DNA of 64,000 nucleotides from Streptomyces sp. S.PB5 (GTDB lineage: Bacteria; Actinomycetota; Actinomycetes; Streptomycetales; Streptomycetaceae). Shown here one piece after another: positions 63,841 through 64,000 of the stretch (positions within the stretch are counted from its first letter, which is position 1; every line of letters begins with the position of its first letter). The notes beneath the pieces were generated by a model, which ran no database searches, was not told the DNA's origin, and worked only from the letters and a program-made list of their open reading frames with translations. The DNA is taken from NCBI RefSeq assembly GCF_030403745.1, contig NZ_JAQMWP010000028.1, positions 1 through 64,000 of the forward strand. The letters are read 5' to 3'. Both the position numbers and the translations under genes were made by a program.

Positions 63841-64000
63841 GCACGCTCGCCGCCCCGCGTCTGACCCGCTGGCTGATCCGGCTGCACCGCCCGGCCCTCG
63901 CCGTCTGGACCGTCGTACTCCTCGCGGTCGGCACCCTGCTGCTGTGGCTGTGGGGGCCGCTCGCCGATGCCGCGGCCGCGGCCTGGCAGCAGTACGACGC
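63837..64000 (+). CDS. ABC transporter permease, partial (window ends)
   Basis: GTG 63837 overlaps the ATPase stop. The 54 visible codons give a basic N-terminus (STLAAPRLTRWLIRLHRPAL) and a first membrane helix (AVWTVVLLAVGTLLLWLWGPL). Position and layout match the permease at 18,493. Confidence 0.82.
   Translation, partial: MSTLAAPRLTRWLIRLHRPALAVWTVVLLAVGTLLLWLWGPLADAAAAAWQQYD

Overview
The window is chromosomal DNA of a Streptomyces species. It is very GC-rich, uses GTG and TTG starts freely, and carries marker genes of this lineage: two mycothiol genes (mshA, mshD), glnR, nur, the c-di-GMP-dependent anti-sigma gene rsiG, the developmental locus devA/devB/devE and the CssRS secretion-stress pair. 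From memory, the gene order follows the conserved core of S. coelicolor from about SCO4209 (gpm) down to SCO4147; I could not run an alignment to confirm this.

1-3.1 kb is a decayed accessory patch: several orphan genes of unknown function and the catalytic end of a tyrosine integrase whose front is missing. 3.1-16.5 kb is core: an L7/L12-like orphan, phosphoglycerate mutase, an MFS exporter, an orphan double-glycine leader peptide with no cysteine in its core, a divergent DUF2000/AraC pair, a YbjN-mshA pair, two methyltransferases, a secreted NlpC/P60 hydrolase, a receiver-PP2C phosphatase, and the actinobacterial block XRE regulator - HbhA-like protein - DUF2516. A frameshifted lipoprotein follows at 16.6-17.0 kb.

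17.1-32.4 kb holds a YtrA-type GntR/ABC operon, a large secreted subtilase, a divergent HxlR/imine-reductase-like pair, a run of small enzymes and uncharacterised domains (DUF6461, DUF1963, VOC, DinB, HAD), a deazaflavin-reductase/hemerythrin fusion, a HelD/HelR-like RNA polymerase-associated ATPase and a TetR gene coupled to a double aminoglycoside-phosphotransferase-fold protein.

34.8-41.7 kb is the most unusual part. A divergent module, consisting of a DevA-like GntR regulator on the minus strand and a roughly 60-residue two-helix membrane protein on the plus strand, occurs three times in a row. One copy also carries the coupled HAD phosphatase devB. The intergenic regions carry related dyads built on AACT/AGTT and CCAA/TTGG. 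A fourth copy of the main dyad lies 5 kb away at 41,057-41,101 in front of a hairpin-rich stretch with no regulator. The regulators are described in the literature; the paired membrane microproteins and the shared dyads look like an overlooked part of that system.

39.8-53.8 kb is core: rsiG, dtd, ygfZ, nur, a nitrobindin-family protein, a three-gene operon of single-pass membrane proteins, DsrE, the sseA-sseC sulfur operon behind a leaderless cysteine-containing leader peptide, DUF2993, a long degenerate minisatellite, a membrane protein with MoaD, an alpha/beta hydrolase and glnR. 53.9-64 kb holds a LacI regulator, an HtrA-type protease with cssR and cssS, a PH-domain protein, a secreted 5'-nucleotidase, mshD, and a second YtrA-type GntR/ABC operon that runs off the end. 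The two YtrA operons, 45 kb apart, share an operator core (CACTA-N6-TAGTG) placed at the start of the regulator gene.

Two further patterns recur. Short tandem duplications copy the last codons and stop of several genes into the following spacer. Several genes use TTG starts that only conserved N-termini and Shine-Dalgarno positions reveal.
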